NCBI GenBank assembly: GCA_002104945.1
Contig: MCFH01000082.1
Span: 120,886-184,885, forward strand
Direction of reading: 5' to 3'
Origin: Piromyces finnis
Lineage: Eukaryota; Neocallimastigomycota; Neocallimastigomycetes; Neocallimastigales; Neocallimastigaceae
DNA: 64,000 nucleotides
Below the pieces are notes generated by a model. The model ran no database searches and was not told where the DNA came from. It saw only the letters and a list, made by a program, of their open reading frames with translations. Made by a program: the position numbers and the translations under genes. How positions within the stretch are numbered: the first letter of the stretch is position 1; each line of letters begins with the position of its first letter. Below, in pieces: positions 1 through 10,391 of this stretch.

Positions 1-111
1 GTTCAATACCTAATTAAATGGAAAGGATATCCGATATCTGAAGCATCTTGGGAGCCAGAAAATAATTTGAATTGTCCAGAGCTACTTAAGGAATTCAACG
101 AAAAGAAATGA
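1..111 (+). CDS. C-terminal end of a Ty3-type polyprotein (chromodomain), partial
   Basis: The frame is open from the first base to a TGA at 109-111, so the gene starts outside the window. The 36 residues include YLIKWKGYP and WEPENNL, the typical core of a chromodomain, which in chromovirus-type Ty3 elements follows the integrase and helps choose the integration site. The polypurine stretch and LTR that follow (379-898) fit this being the 3' end of such an element. Upstream domains are not visible. Family assignment is firm; whether the full element is intact is unknown. Confidence 0.8.
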   Translation, partial: VQYLIKWKGYPISEASWEPENNLNCPELLKEFNEKK

Positions 112-378
112 TTTCAACGGAAACTTTATTTTAATTTATCTTAATTTTATTTTTAATTTTATTCTTAAAAAAAAAAAAAAATTTTATTTTCTTAAATTTT
201 AAATTTACTTTAAGCATGTATTTAATATCAAATGTATAATATAAAAAAAATTATTTTTATTGTAATTCAATTAGTATAGTTTAAGTATATAGTAGTTATA
301 TAGCCTAAAAAATTAATTTAATAAAACATAAAATGAACCCAAAGATTCGTCTGGTATCCGAATCCTGGAGGAGGACCA
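112..378 (+). other. 3' non-coding part of element A with polypurine tract
   Basis: A+T-rich, no ORF. It ends in GGAGGAGGACCA (367-378), directly before the LTR. Such a purine run is where plus-strand DNA synthesis starts in LTR elements. Confidence 0.6.
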
Positions 379-898
379 TGTAACGAATCTATTAGAAAAT
401 TAATATTGTCTTAATGGTTAGTATTTAAGACATTAATCTGGATCACTCGGGTTCGACTCACACCTTGATCCAAAATTTATTTTAAATTATTTATTTAACA
501 ATTTAATTTATGACTCATAGAAACTTATAGAACTTATTCGAAAAAGAATAAGTTCGAATATTCGAAAAACTAAATATTTTATGTATTTTTATCACGAGAT
601 TCATTTTATGTAATTTTTAATTAATTTAAAGAATAATTTAGAAAGAAAATTTAATTTTTAATTTAGCCACATCAGATTTAGAAAAAGTATAAATAGAAGT
701 GATGTGAATCAAAAATTAAATAGTTGTGTTTTTATTAACTTTTAAATTTAAATCTTTATTTTTAAAAAATTTAATAATAATAAAAAATTATTTTAAATAA
801 ATAAATTTATTGACTTATAGGGAATACAAAATTTATTTTTCTATATAAATATTATTAATTCCTACATTAATAAATTCTTTATATAGAATCGCGTTACA
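379..898 (+). mobile_element. 3' LTR of element A (520 bp)
   Basis: Starts TGTAACG (379-385) and ends CGTTACA (892-898), a perfect 7-bp terminal inverted repeat. It is preceded by a polypurine tract and followed without a gap by the RNase H coding sequence of a different element. A TATAAATAG at 688-696 is a plausible LTR promoter. The other LTR lies outside the window, so the target duplication cannot be verified; the right flank begins ACTGA. Confidence 0.8.
410..460 (+). other. Pol III A/B-box-like pair inside LTR A
   Basis: TTAATGGTTAG resembles a tRNA A box, and GGTTCGACTCA at 450-460 matches the B-box consensus except at its last base. The flanks do not fold into a cloverleaf (the T stem does not pair), so this is not a tRNA gene. 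It could be a tRNA-derived relic or an internal Pol III promoter; chance is possible. Confidence 0.3.
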
Positions 899-3034
899 AC
901 TGACCATAAACCTTTAGTTGGCTTATTTAATAATAAAGAACCAAATAATGCTCGTCAAACACGCTGGGTTACTACACTTAGTATGCTCAAGGTAAAAGTC
1001 AAATATGAACAAGGAAAGAAAAATGTAGTCGCTGATGCATTATCTAGACTAATACCAGACAATAAAAATGATATAAAAATTTCACTAGCTACCTTTAATA
1101 ATAATGATGGTGAAACTACTAAAAATAATATTTTAAATTCAAATAAAGATTTTTACTCTAAAAATAATGAAAATATAGTTTATTCTTGTAATTTTAATAA
1201 TTCATGTATTAATGATAATGAAATAAATAAAAATAACAATATTAATCCTTATATTGATAAAAATATTGACTTAAATAAAAATTCTTGTGTTAATGAAAGT
1301 GTAAATTCAATTAAATATTCTAAACTTAATAATGTTGATTTAAATAATTATATCTCTACTAATAATAATTCACATGGAAGTAAAAATATAAATATAAATT
1401 TTAAAAATGATATTGATAAAAGCAAGAATAATAATTATTTTAAAAATAATGAAATAAATGAATTATCTGAATATGATAATGATATTGTTTATAATGAAGT
1501 AATGAATAGTGATATCAATGTCTTAAATGATACTCGCAACTTAAATAATAAAATAGATATAAATAAAAATGATTTTCCTAAATTAAATGAAAATATTACA
1601 ACTAGTTATAATAATTCTAACATCCATAATAATCATAATAATATTCATTCATATGATCCATCTAATATTTTTAATATTGATAAAAATAATTATTTTAATA
1701 TAGAAAATAAAATAAAAACATCCTCAGTCCCATCTGAAAATGGAAAAGAAGAATTATTAGATAATGATACTGACTCAGAAGCGGTTCTTGTAACTGACAC
1801 ATCTATTGATACTAGTGAAAATAATTCAAATGAATATCCAGGAAGTAATAAAATTAAAGAATTTCTTAAAAAGAAAATTATCTTAATAAATGGAATAAAA
1901 TATTATAAAGATGGAGACAATATCAGAAAAGTTGTTGAAGATAAAGAAGAGAAAATAGAATTACTATTAGCTGCGCATTCAATAGGTCATGAAGGATTTT
2001 ATAAAACTTATAATAGACTGAAGAAAAGTTATTATTGGAAAAATATGGCTAAAGATGTAGAACTACTTGTAAAAACTTGTCATGATTGTCAATTAAAGAG
2101 ACCTCAACCTATTAATAGTGGTACTGAATCATTTGCTACAAAGCCAGGTCTACCATTCACTAGAGTTGGTTTAGATATTATTGGACCACTACCAATAACT
2201 AAAAATAATAATAAATATATAATAGTACTTGTAGACTATTTTACCAAATGGGTTGAAGCTGAACCTCTAAAATCAATTGAATCTACGGATGTTATAAAAT
2301 TTCTTACAAATGTATTTTCTAGACATGGTACTCCAGAAATATTAATTACTGATAATGGTTCACAATTTACTTCTGATGCTACTAAAGGCTTTCTTGATTT
2401 ATATGGTATATATGTTCAATATTCTAGCACTTATCATCCAGAAACAAATGGACAAGTAGAAAATCGTAACAGAGAAATTGTTAAAAATATTCGACTATTA
2501 GGAGACTCAAATAAAGAATGGGACGAAGTTCTTCCATCGGCTTTATGGGCTCTACGTACTTGTAAAAATGAAGTAACAAAATTTTCTAGCTTTGAATTAT
2601 TATATGGTCGTACTGACCTTCAACCATTTGAACTTATGATAGAATATAATAATAAAAATGAATATGAAACTCCAGAAGAATATTTAATAAATAAATTTAC
2701 TACACATTGGGAATGGATTATTGAAGTTACCAAAAATATTCAGAATGCTAATAAATTATGGGAAAATAGAAGAAAACAAAAAGCTTCAATGAATACTGCA
2801 TTTTCAGCCGGTGATTTAGTACTTGTTAGAAATTTTTCAAGAAGAAAGTTAGATCCATTTTTCATGGGACCTTTCCGTATTATTAAAATGGAATTTAATA
2901 CTGCTACATTATGTGACCCTATTAGTGGTGCAATAGCTGAAAGAAATGTTCATCAAAAGAATTTAGTTCATTATCATACTTGGCACAATGAGACTTCCAG
3001 GGACGAAGTCCAAACTCAAGTGGGGGGATCTTGA
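899..3034 (+). CDS. Ty3-type polyprotein, RNase H end and integrase (element B), 5' truncated
   Basis: The reading frame opens directly after LTR A with TDHKPL and continues through RW.TTLSMLKVKVKYEQGKKNVVADALSR, the end of a Ty3 RNase H domain. An Asn-rich, low-complexity linker of roughly 230 residues follows, then the HHCC zinc-binding motif (H.IGHEGF, CHDCQ) and the integrase core with its three acidic residues in GLDIIGP, ITDNGSQF and GQVENRNR. A C-terminal basic domain ends in GGS. The stop TGA (3032-3034) is also the first three bases of the following LTR. No in-frame stops or frameshifts are seen. The first Met (983) is internal and not a real start. The gag, protease and RT parts must lie left of the inserted element A, outside the window. 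Confidence 0.88.
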   Translation, partial: TDHKPLVGLFNNKEPNNARQTRWVTTLSMLKVKVKYEQGKKNVVADALSRLIPDNKNDIKISLATFNNNDGETTKNNILNSNKDFYSKNNENIVYSCNFNNSCINDNEINKNNNINPYIDKNIDLNKNSCVNESVNSIKYSKLNNVDLNNYISTNNNSHGSKNININFKNDIDKSKNNNYFKNNEINELSEYDNDIVYNEVMNSDINVLNDTRNLNNKIDINKNDFPKLNENITTSYNNSNIHNNHNNIHSYDPSNIFNIDKNNYFNIENKIKTSSVPSENGKEELLDNDTDSEAVLVTDTSIDTSENNSNEYPGSNKIKEFLKKKIILINGIKYYKDGDNIRKVVEDKEEKIELLLAAHSIGHEGFYKTYNRLKKSYYWKNMAKDVELLVKTCHDCQLKRPQPINSGTESFATKPGLPFTRVGLDIIGPLPITKNNNKYIIVLVDYFTKWVEAEPLKSIESTDVIKFLTNVFSRHGTPEILITDNGSQFTSDATKGFLDLYGIYVQYSSTYHPETNGQVENRNREIVKNIRLLGDSNKEWDEVLPSALWALRTCKNEVTKFSSFELLYGRTDLQPFELMIEYNNKNEYETPEEYLINKFTTHWEWIIEVTKNIQNANKLWENRRKQKASMNTAFSAGDLVLVRNFSRRKLDPFFMGPFRIIKMEFNTATLCDPISGAIAERNVHQKNLVHYHTWHNETSRDEVQTQVGGS

Positions 3035-4149
3035 TACGCTACTCACATAAAAACATGATAAAAACTAGCTGAATAAACACGACTTAACCCATAGTAACTT
3101 ATAATAAAAATAAACAATAATAACCCTTAAAGATGAATGAATAATAATTTTATGAAAATATAACCCTTTCTTTAAATAAATAATATTATCTTTATTATAT
3201 AATAAATTCTGAGTAAAAACGACCTAATAGTGATAATAATAAAATAAATTATTAAATAAAATAAATTATTAAATAAAATAAATTATTAAATAAAATAAAT
3301 TATTAAATAAAATAAAACGACTTAATCCAATAATGTACTAAAATAATAAAATAATAATAAATAAATAAAAATGAATAAATAAACTAAAAATAAAATGATA
3401 TACATCAAATTATTAATTCTAGTGTTTATCCAAGTGTTCTTTAGAAATACTCTTAAACTTATAAATTAAAAAAATAACTAATTGAGTAATTATTACTAAA
3501 ATGATAAACTTAAAACCTGGAAATAGAACAATAATAACAATTCCAAAGATAAAATACAGAACTCTTTTATGTTTCTGTATAAAATGAGTGTTTATAATAA
3601 TTGATACTTTTAATATTTTAATTTTGTTAAATTTTTATTTTAATTTTATTTTAATTTTATTTTAATATTATTTTAATTTTAAATTTTAATTATTTTATTC
3701 AAGGTATTATACATTTAATGATAGTCAATGATAATTTATAATAATTTTTCTAAATTTAAACATTTTGAAGTAATAAGAAAATCAAATAAGTAATATTCTA
3801 TAATATTTTATAATACTAAGACATAATTTTAATTTATTCTTTTAATTTTAATAAATAATAACAATAATAATAATAATATTTAATAGTTAAAAATAATAAT
3901 GCATGTAATAAATGAAAAGGTATAAAAAGAAGATAAAATTCTTCTTCATAAAAATCGGACAATAAATAGAGAATAAAAATAAAGAGATATAATAAAGCAT
4001 AATTAAAGAGTTTATTTTAAGTTTTAAAGAGATTTATTTGTTAATTATAAAAAGTATTTTATTTTAAATTTATGGCTTCATCTAAATCTTAGAATTTATT
4101 ATTTATTAAAAATATTATATTATTCAAAAACATATCGGCTAACGCATCA
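3032..4149 (+). mobile_element. 3' LTR of element B (1118 bp)
   Basis: Preceded by the purine run GTGGGGGGATCT. It starts TGATACGC and ends ACGCATCA. A diverged inverted copy at 40276-41418 matches along its whole length and defines both ends. It contains a roughly 20-bp A/T tandem repeat (3238-3312) and a TATAAAAAGA at 3921-3930 that could be the promoter. Confidence 0.85.
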
Positions 4150-4155
4150 TGAAAA

Positions 4156-4804
4156 TGTAAGAAATAATACTTATTCTTAATTGAATAATTACTATTTCAT
4201 AGTATTTAATAAAAATTTATTTAGAATATTAATTTTATATACACTAATATAAAATATAAATTTTATGTATTTATTATATTTTTATACATTTAATTAATAT
4301 CATAAATTTATTTAATCATTAGTCTTTATGTACATTTAATTAATACGAATTATTTATTTACATATTATTATTTTATGCATTTAATTATTATAATTAATAT
4401 TCTTTATATCTATCCTTTTAAAGGATTAATAATTATGTATTAATTGTATTTTAATTATTGTATTATGGATAAAATAGGAATTAGTATTTTAAGATTTTTT
4501 CCGATTGCGTTTTAATTTACAAGATGATCAATATGATTAGAATATTGAAACAAAAAGATATTCTAATCAACAATAATTAATAATTAATAATAATTAATAA
4601 TCTCAAACTCTGGTTAATTCTTGGTTGTTTATTATAAATCTTTATAATAAACTCAATAAGTCTTTGTAAATTTTTATTTTTTTATTCTAATTCGTTATTA
4701 AATTATTATAATTTATTATTATTATATTACTACAATATTGATAAGTAATATTATATTATATTGTAGTTAGTAGTTTTTTTTAATTATTATAAGATATTAC
4801 TACA
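4156..4804 (+). mobile_element. Solo LTR, family F (649 bp)
   Basis: Begins TGTAAGAAATAATA and ends ATTACTACA, flanked by a perfect 5-bp duplication GAAAA (4151-4155 and 4805-4809). A diverged copy lies inverted at 44000-44901. No internal region is present, as expected after LTR-LTR recombination. Orientation is relative only, since no coding member of this family is in the window. Confidence 0.85.
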
Positions 4805-4911
4805 GAAAATTTTACATACTATTTTTTATTTAAACGACTGGTAGAGTATGATGTTTTTTTTTTATTAAAATGAAAAAGTACGCTTTAAAGGTAAAAAAAA
4901 ATATGTATTTT

Positions 4912-5232
4912 TCAAATGAATTTTTCAAATTTCAAAATATAGAGTAAACCATTTTCATTATTACGTTGACTGAAAAAATTTAGTAGCTGGACTATGGAAT
5001 CATAATGTTTAATACGGATATCTCTAAATGTTGGACAATCTAATAACCAATGTTTAATACGGATATCTCTAAATGTTGGACAATCTAATAACCAATGTTT
5101 AATACTTTGAACACCACACTTGCAACATGGACAATAGTTAGGACAAACTGAATCAACAAATTTAGCAGCTTTGGCAACTCTAGCATCCAACTTGTATCCG
5201 CTTCTTGCTTTCAATAGCCAGTAGAAGCCATA
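4912..5232 (-). pseudogene. LINE retrotransposon, C-terminal fragment with zinc-knuckle-like motif
   Basis: In the minus frame this reads YWLLKARSGYKLDARVAK followed by CPNYCPCCKCG...H...C, the Cys/His-rich tail usual after the RT of LINE elements. It directly abuts the upstream ORF in another frame, so the catalytic RT part between them is missing. A 45-bp direct repeat (5004-5048 and 5049-5093, with a third copy started at 5094) duplicates the segment KHWLLDCPTFRDIRI. The element's 3' end lies between here and the GAAAA duplication at 4805; no clear poly(A) tail is visible. Confidence 0.75.
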
Positions 5233-7706
5233 GGCAAACTCTGAGTATTCATAACATAATTTGATAAAATCAACTTAATACCATTATTGATAAGTGATAT
5301 ACCTCGATAGTTATCACAATCTGTCAAATCACCCTTCTTAGGAATAGAAACAATACTGGATTCATTCCAAGAGCTGGGGAAATCTCCATCCCAAATACGG
5401 TTGAATAATTTAAGAATAAAATTTAAACCATAAGCATCATTATCTGAAGTGGTATTACCGGAAGAATTATTATCTGTAGCATTATTAGAATCATTACTCG
5501 ATGGAATTAATGCTTTGTAAAATTCAATTGGAATACCATCCGGACCTGATGCTTTATAATTTGGAGTGGAGAGGATAGCTGACTTGACTTCATCAATACT
5601 AATATCTTGGTTGATATCCCATTCATCAAGCATAGGAAGTGAAAAACGTTTATTCGTTGGTTCTTCATACCAATGCTCCAAATCAAGACTTACACCACTT
5701 GGATCTGATGCAAGCTTTTCGAAATGATCATGCCACACTTCTAGTTGTTCTTCCGTAGCAACAACTAATTCTCCATTTTTATTTTTAATTGGTTGAGCAA
5801 TAAAGAAAGAATCTTTTCCAATTTTTGCAGTTTTCTTGATCCATTTCCAGGCCTTCTTAGGATTATGACTCTTCATATACTCACATCCTGTTTTAATCCA
5901 ATGAAGATATTCTTGTTTCCTAAATTCATTACATCTTTTGTGGATGTAATCAATGAGCTTACGGTAGATTTTAATTCGTTTAATAAATTCATCTATATCA
6001 TAAATTCTTTCTTTTTTAAATCTCTTATACAACTTCATTTTGATTTTTTGAAGATTAAAAATTTGTTGTGAAATATGAAATGAAGACTTTATAACATTAT
6101 TAGCTGAGGTAATACTGAGCTCGTCTGCAATTGAAAAAGCAGTTGAAGTAAACTCTTTGGAAAGTTCATCTGTAGAAACATTAGGATCGTTGAATTTTGC
6201 TGAAAGAATTTGGAATTTATTATGACTAAGAATAGATTCCTTTTCCTCAACACATTTTAATCTATTCCATTTCAGAATTTTCTTAGGAACATTAAAGTCA
6301 TTAGAAAAATCTTCCATAGGAATAATTTTACCATTAATAAGAAGTGGCTTATGGTCTGATACAGGATAAAAATTATTTATAAATGATCCTGAGTAAATAA
6401 GATCTTTCATCTTCGAATTGATAAGAGCATGGTCAATGTCGGAAGATTGTTCACCTCGAGTCCAAGAGATAGTAGACCCTCTAAGCGGAAGAATTTCCCA
6501 ATCTCCTAATCCATTAGTTGATAACCAGTTGGATAATTTTACTTTAGACATATTAAAATCACCAACAAGAATCGATGGATGGGATGAATGAGTTTGTAAC
6601 CACAAGCGAACTTCTAACTTTGCATGATCAACATAGATGTTGTGATGACTATGAGGCATATAAACATTTCCAATCGAGCATTTGAATCTATTCCAGAGAC
6701 TAAAAGTATAAATAGAAATAATATACTTTCCAGAAAAGTTTTCAAGTGAGGCTTGACACGAATTGTGAAAACCTAAATATAAACCTCTCATTCCAGGAAC
6801 TGATTCGTCAGCTTTCTTGAAAAAGTGTCTATAGTTTCGCAAAGTAACACGACAAGGATAATCTGTATTCGATCCAGAACCATTACCAGTTTCTTGGAAA
6901 CATAAAAATAATGGTTTGAAAATAGCTGTGAAATAGCTAATACTATCTCTCTTTTCGTGATTCCACCCATTGGTGTTCCAACTAAGACAAAAAGAAAAGT
7001 TATCAGGCTTGTTGGATGAGGAAGAATCGTTGCTATTATTATTATTATCAAGGTCATCATTATTAATGGATGATGCATCAGAGGAATAAGTAGAACTATT
7101 ACTAGATGGCTGTGAAACTGAAGAACTATCAACTATTGAACTGTTATCAGAGTTGATAGAGCTATTAGAATTAATTGTTGAATGTTGAGATTGAAATTGT
7201 GTTTGCTGTAGATCTGGAATATTTTCATGATTGGAAACTTGTTGAAGATCTTGTTGAAGATCTAGTTGAAGATCGGATTGTTGATGAGATTGTTGAACTG
7301 ATTGTTGAAATGATTGTTGAATAGAATGTTGATGTTTATTAGAAACTAAAATTTTACGTTTGAGAGTGGAAAAAGTGTATTTGTGATTCCTTCTACTACG
7401 AGCTGAAAAGGAAATTGAGGTAACTGAAAGTTTCTTCTTTAACATGTGTAAGATTTTAATACAATCTTTCGATGAACCATGAACCTTGACTAAGAAAAAG
7501 TGATCATTGAAAGTCTGAAAATATTTAACACTAATAACTGAATTAAATTTATCTTCTAGAATAACCTCGAGTTTTTCCCATAGCATATTTACTGACCATG
7601 ATCGAATACCACGGATAAAGAAGGAGCGAATATCATCTAAGGGGATACCATAAGACCGGGTACCACGTCTGATATAATTCTTGTCTTTAATATAAAGGAC
7701 TGACAT
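5211..7706 (-). pseudogene. LINE-type retrotransposon protein: endonuclease plus start of RT, RT deleted
   Basis: 831 codons. Residues 1-125 are basic and unrecognised. Residues 125-235 are a Gln/Ser/Asn-rich linker. Residues 237-462 form a complete AP-like (EEP) endonuclease with SWNTNGW (243), QETG (271), GDFN (382), SDID (422) and SDHKPLL (450). About 300 further residues precede the first RT blocks (SIVSIPKKGDL, NYRGISL), after which the frame runs into a stop at 5211. The YxDD motif and thumb are absent; the C-terminal fragment at 4912-5232 follows in another frame. This is therefore an internal deletion derivative unable to make its own RT. The ATG at 7706 is in good context as the first Met. 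Confidence 0.85.
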
Positions 7707-9167
7707 GATAATAAATTCTAATTAAAAATATTGAATATAAAATAAATACTAATAAAAATTATAAATATAACGTATATGGAAAAAAAATCTGTCTCTCTCT
7801 CTCTTCTTAAAAGTACTGGATAGTACAAAAATTGTTACGATGCTTTGTTTAAAGTTTCTTTTTTTGAATTCTAGTTGTAAATTTTCTTTAAAAATTCTAG
7901 TTTTGGTTTGTTGTTAGTAAATTCGAATCGCTTTTTGACACTAAACTTGTTTGACTTTACTTTTCATTAAATATTTAAATTGGTAAAAAATTTGAATCAA
8001 GAATGTCGACACCAGAAAGCTTGTGAATAGTATTTTTACATGATGTAGAGTGAATCAGTCTCTTACAAGAAACAATACAACAATAGCTACATGAATATAA
8101 AAATACAATGCAAATGCTAAAGTTGACTACATTGGATTCTTACAAGAGAAGAGTAGTACTACATGAATACATGAATAAAAGAAAAAATACAGCAACAAAA
8201 TGTATTACTCTTCTAATTAAATACTATACAAACTTACCTGAATATCAAACATTCAACTTATTCATCAAATACTTAATTCGATGAATAAAATGTTTTTTAA
8301 TCGCTCAGTACCATGAGCTTAATCCTAATAATTTTCCCTTAAAGACTAACCAAGCATCCATTGCGCAATGCTTGGATTTAATTCTTTCTACTCTCTCAGT
8401 ACCATGAGCATGAGTAGACCCCCTTGATAAATTCCATTATTAAATAAATGAAGGCACGTTCCTAAGAGGGCACCAAGCATCCATTGCGCAATACTTGGAT
8501 TTAATTCTTTCTACTCTCTCAGTACCATGAGCATGAGTAGACCCCCTTGAGAAACTACATTTATTAAATAAATGAAGGCACGTTCCCAAGAGGGAGCATG
8601 AGTAGACCCCCTTGAGAAACTACATTTATTAAATAAATGAAGGCACGTTCCCAAGAGGGAGCCCCTTGAGAAACTACATTTATTAAATATCTTCTATATT
8701 ACAAAAAAATAAAAATAATAATAATAAAAGAAACCTTTATTTTTTTTTAATTCGTTTGTTTTTTTTTTCTTTATTGCTTTATATTCCCTTTTAAACATTT
8801 TTTTTTTCTTTCTTAAATAAAAATTTTTTAAACAAAGCTATTATCATTTCATTTGTTTTTTTTTTGGTAATTGTTCTTTTTTTTTTTTTTTTAAATATTA
8901 CTATTTTATTAATTTTTTTTATTTTTTTATTTTTTTTGCTTTAAACTAATTCAATCTTTTTACTTATTATTAGACAAATGTTATATTTAGTACATTATTA
9001 AATATTTATTAATAATATATAATTTTTATTACAAATAATTTTTTATTTAAACAAATATTTTTTTTTTAAATGGTTAAAAGCTTCATACAATATTTATTTT
9101 TTAAACTTTACACCATATTTTCAACATGATTTTTAATTATTTTACGTCCATACTGGATTTAAATTAT
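7707..9167. other. Intergenic, between LINE 5' end and endoglucanase 3' end
   Basis: A CT microsatellite lies at 7791-7803, G+C-poor sequence with no credible ORF fills 7800-8340, the duplicated block at 8350-8690 follows, and long T/A runs occupy 8700-9160. No promoter is identified. Confidence 0.6.
8350..8690. repeat. Tandem duplicated block with palindrome
   Basis: A unit of about 123 bp beginning CCAAGCATCCATTGCGCAAT occurs at 8350 and again at 8473. Its second half (GAGCATGAGTAGACCCCC ... AAGAGGGA) is then repeated two more times in full and partial form to about 8690. The unit start is a near-perfect palindrome (CCAAGCAT / ATGCTTGG around TTGCGCAA). No coding meaning seen. Confidence 0.75.
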
Positions 9168-10391
9168 TTACCAAGCCTTCTTTTGTTGAGCATCATCGTT
9201 TGGAGTACAACCAGTAATAGCAGTAAGTTCTGGTGGACATTGGACACGTTCGAAGACGACTGATGGGTTATCGGCGTTCATGAACCATTCGAATCTCCAC
9301 TTACAACCACTTTGTAAAGCAGCTGGAAGGTTGTTACAGTCAGAAATAGACTTGATACCACCGTAACGTTCACCCCATCCGCTAGTGTTACCCCATTGTG
9401 GAGTACAACCATCGAAAATACCGAAACCACCACCTGGCATTTGAATATCGAAGTGGTTTTGAGAAAGATCACCACCAGTGTTAGTAGTTTGAACAACCAT
9501 TTGCTTACCGGCAACTGGACCAGAAGTGAACTTAATCTTTTGACAAGTACAGCAAGCTTCATGGGAAGCGACGAAACCGTAAGAAACCTTGTCATTAATA
9601 GCCCATGGTTGTTGATCGTTACACATAGCAACACTACCACCATCACAGTTACTCTTAATCTTCCAGAGGTTAGAAAGATCAGTGAATTGGGTTATACCAT
9701 CCATCTTACAAGATCTAACTGGACCCTTGGCATTCTTGGTGTTTTCTTGCCATGAGCAAGAAGCAAGACAACAATCCCAGTAACGAGTAGTCTTACCAGT
9801 TTGACCAGAGAAATCTGGTGGGTTAGCTGGAACACCACTAGCACCAACAGAGCTAGTTGGTTGAGATTGTTGAGTAGTAGTTCTTTGAGTGGTTCTTTGA
9901 GTGGTTTGTTGTTGACTGTTGCAGGAGTTCTTAATACCACACCAGTTACCGTTTTCGAAACCCCACTTACCATCACTGTCAGTGTAAGTAACACTGCAAG
10001 TGTTACAACATGGGTAACTACCATTACCAGTACATTGAGAGTTGTTTTGTTGTTGACTGTTGCAGGAGTTCTTAATACCACACCAGTTACCGTTTTCGAA
10101 ACCCCACTTACCATCACTGTCAGTGTAAGTAACACTGCAAGTGTTACAACATGGGTAACTACCATTACCAGTACATTGTTGAGTAGCTTGGTTACCGTTG
10201 TTGTAACTGTAATCAATACCACACCAGTTACCGTTTTCAATACCCCAGTTACCACTGGCGTCAGTGAATTCGACCTTGGTGCTACCTGGGTTGCTACAGC
10301 AACTGTAACCTTGACTTTGAGCCCAGCAAGAAGCGCTAACCTTGGCAACAGCAGCAGCTAAAGCAATGCAAGAAGTAAAAGCTAATTTCAT
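9168..10391 (-). CDS. Secreted GH45 endoglucanase with three N-terminal fungal dockerins
   Basis: 407 residues, intronless. Signal peptide 1-20 (ends KVSA|SC). Three Cys-rich fungal dockerin modules (CBM10 type) lie at about 22-60, 73-110 and 120-157, each with the GxWG.ENGNWCGI core. Modules 2 and 3 are nearly identical, a recent 135-bp duplication. A Gln/Thr-rich linker follows (about 158-185), then a GH45 catalytic domain (about 195-397) with TTRYWDCC (Asp206, the expected general base) and HFDIQMPGGG (Asp315, the expected acid). GH45 enzymes cut internal beta-1,4 bonds in cellulose with inversion. The dockerins attach the enzyme to fungal cellulosome scaffolds outside the cell. Family knowledge fixes the function; activity is inferred from the intact catalytic residues. 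The Met chosen is the one starting the signal peptide. Confidence 0.96.
   Translation of the reverse strand: MKLAFTSCIALAAAVAKVSASCWAQSQGYSCCSNPGSTKVEFTDASGNWGIENGNWCGIDYSYNNGNQATQQCTGNGSYPCCNTCSVTYTDSDGKWGFENGNWCGIKNSCNSQQQNNSQCTGNGSYPCCNTCSVTYTDSDGKWGFENGNWCGIKNSCNSQQQTTQRTTQRTTTQQSQPTSSVGASGVPANPPDFSGQTGKTTRYWDCCLASCSWQENTKNAKGPVRSCKMDGITQFTDLSNLWKIKSNCDGGSVAMCNDQQPWAINDKVSYGFVASHEACCTCQKIKFTSGPVAGKQMVVQTTNTGGDLSQNHFDIQMPGGGFGIFDGCTPQWGNTSGWGERYGGIKSISDCNNLPAALQSGCKWRFEWFMNADNPSVVFERVQCPPELTAITGCTPNDDAQQKKAW

Noticed and set aside
385-476. tRNA gene in LTR A
   Set aside because: Boxes are present but T stem and acceptor do not pair, so only a Pol III-like motif is reported.
9396-10361. 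Plus-strand ORFs of 119 and 186 codons over the endoglucanase
   Set aside because: Antisense shadows with Thr/Val-rich composition; the minus frame has signal peptide, dockerins and catalytic motifs.
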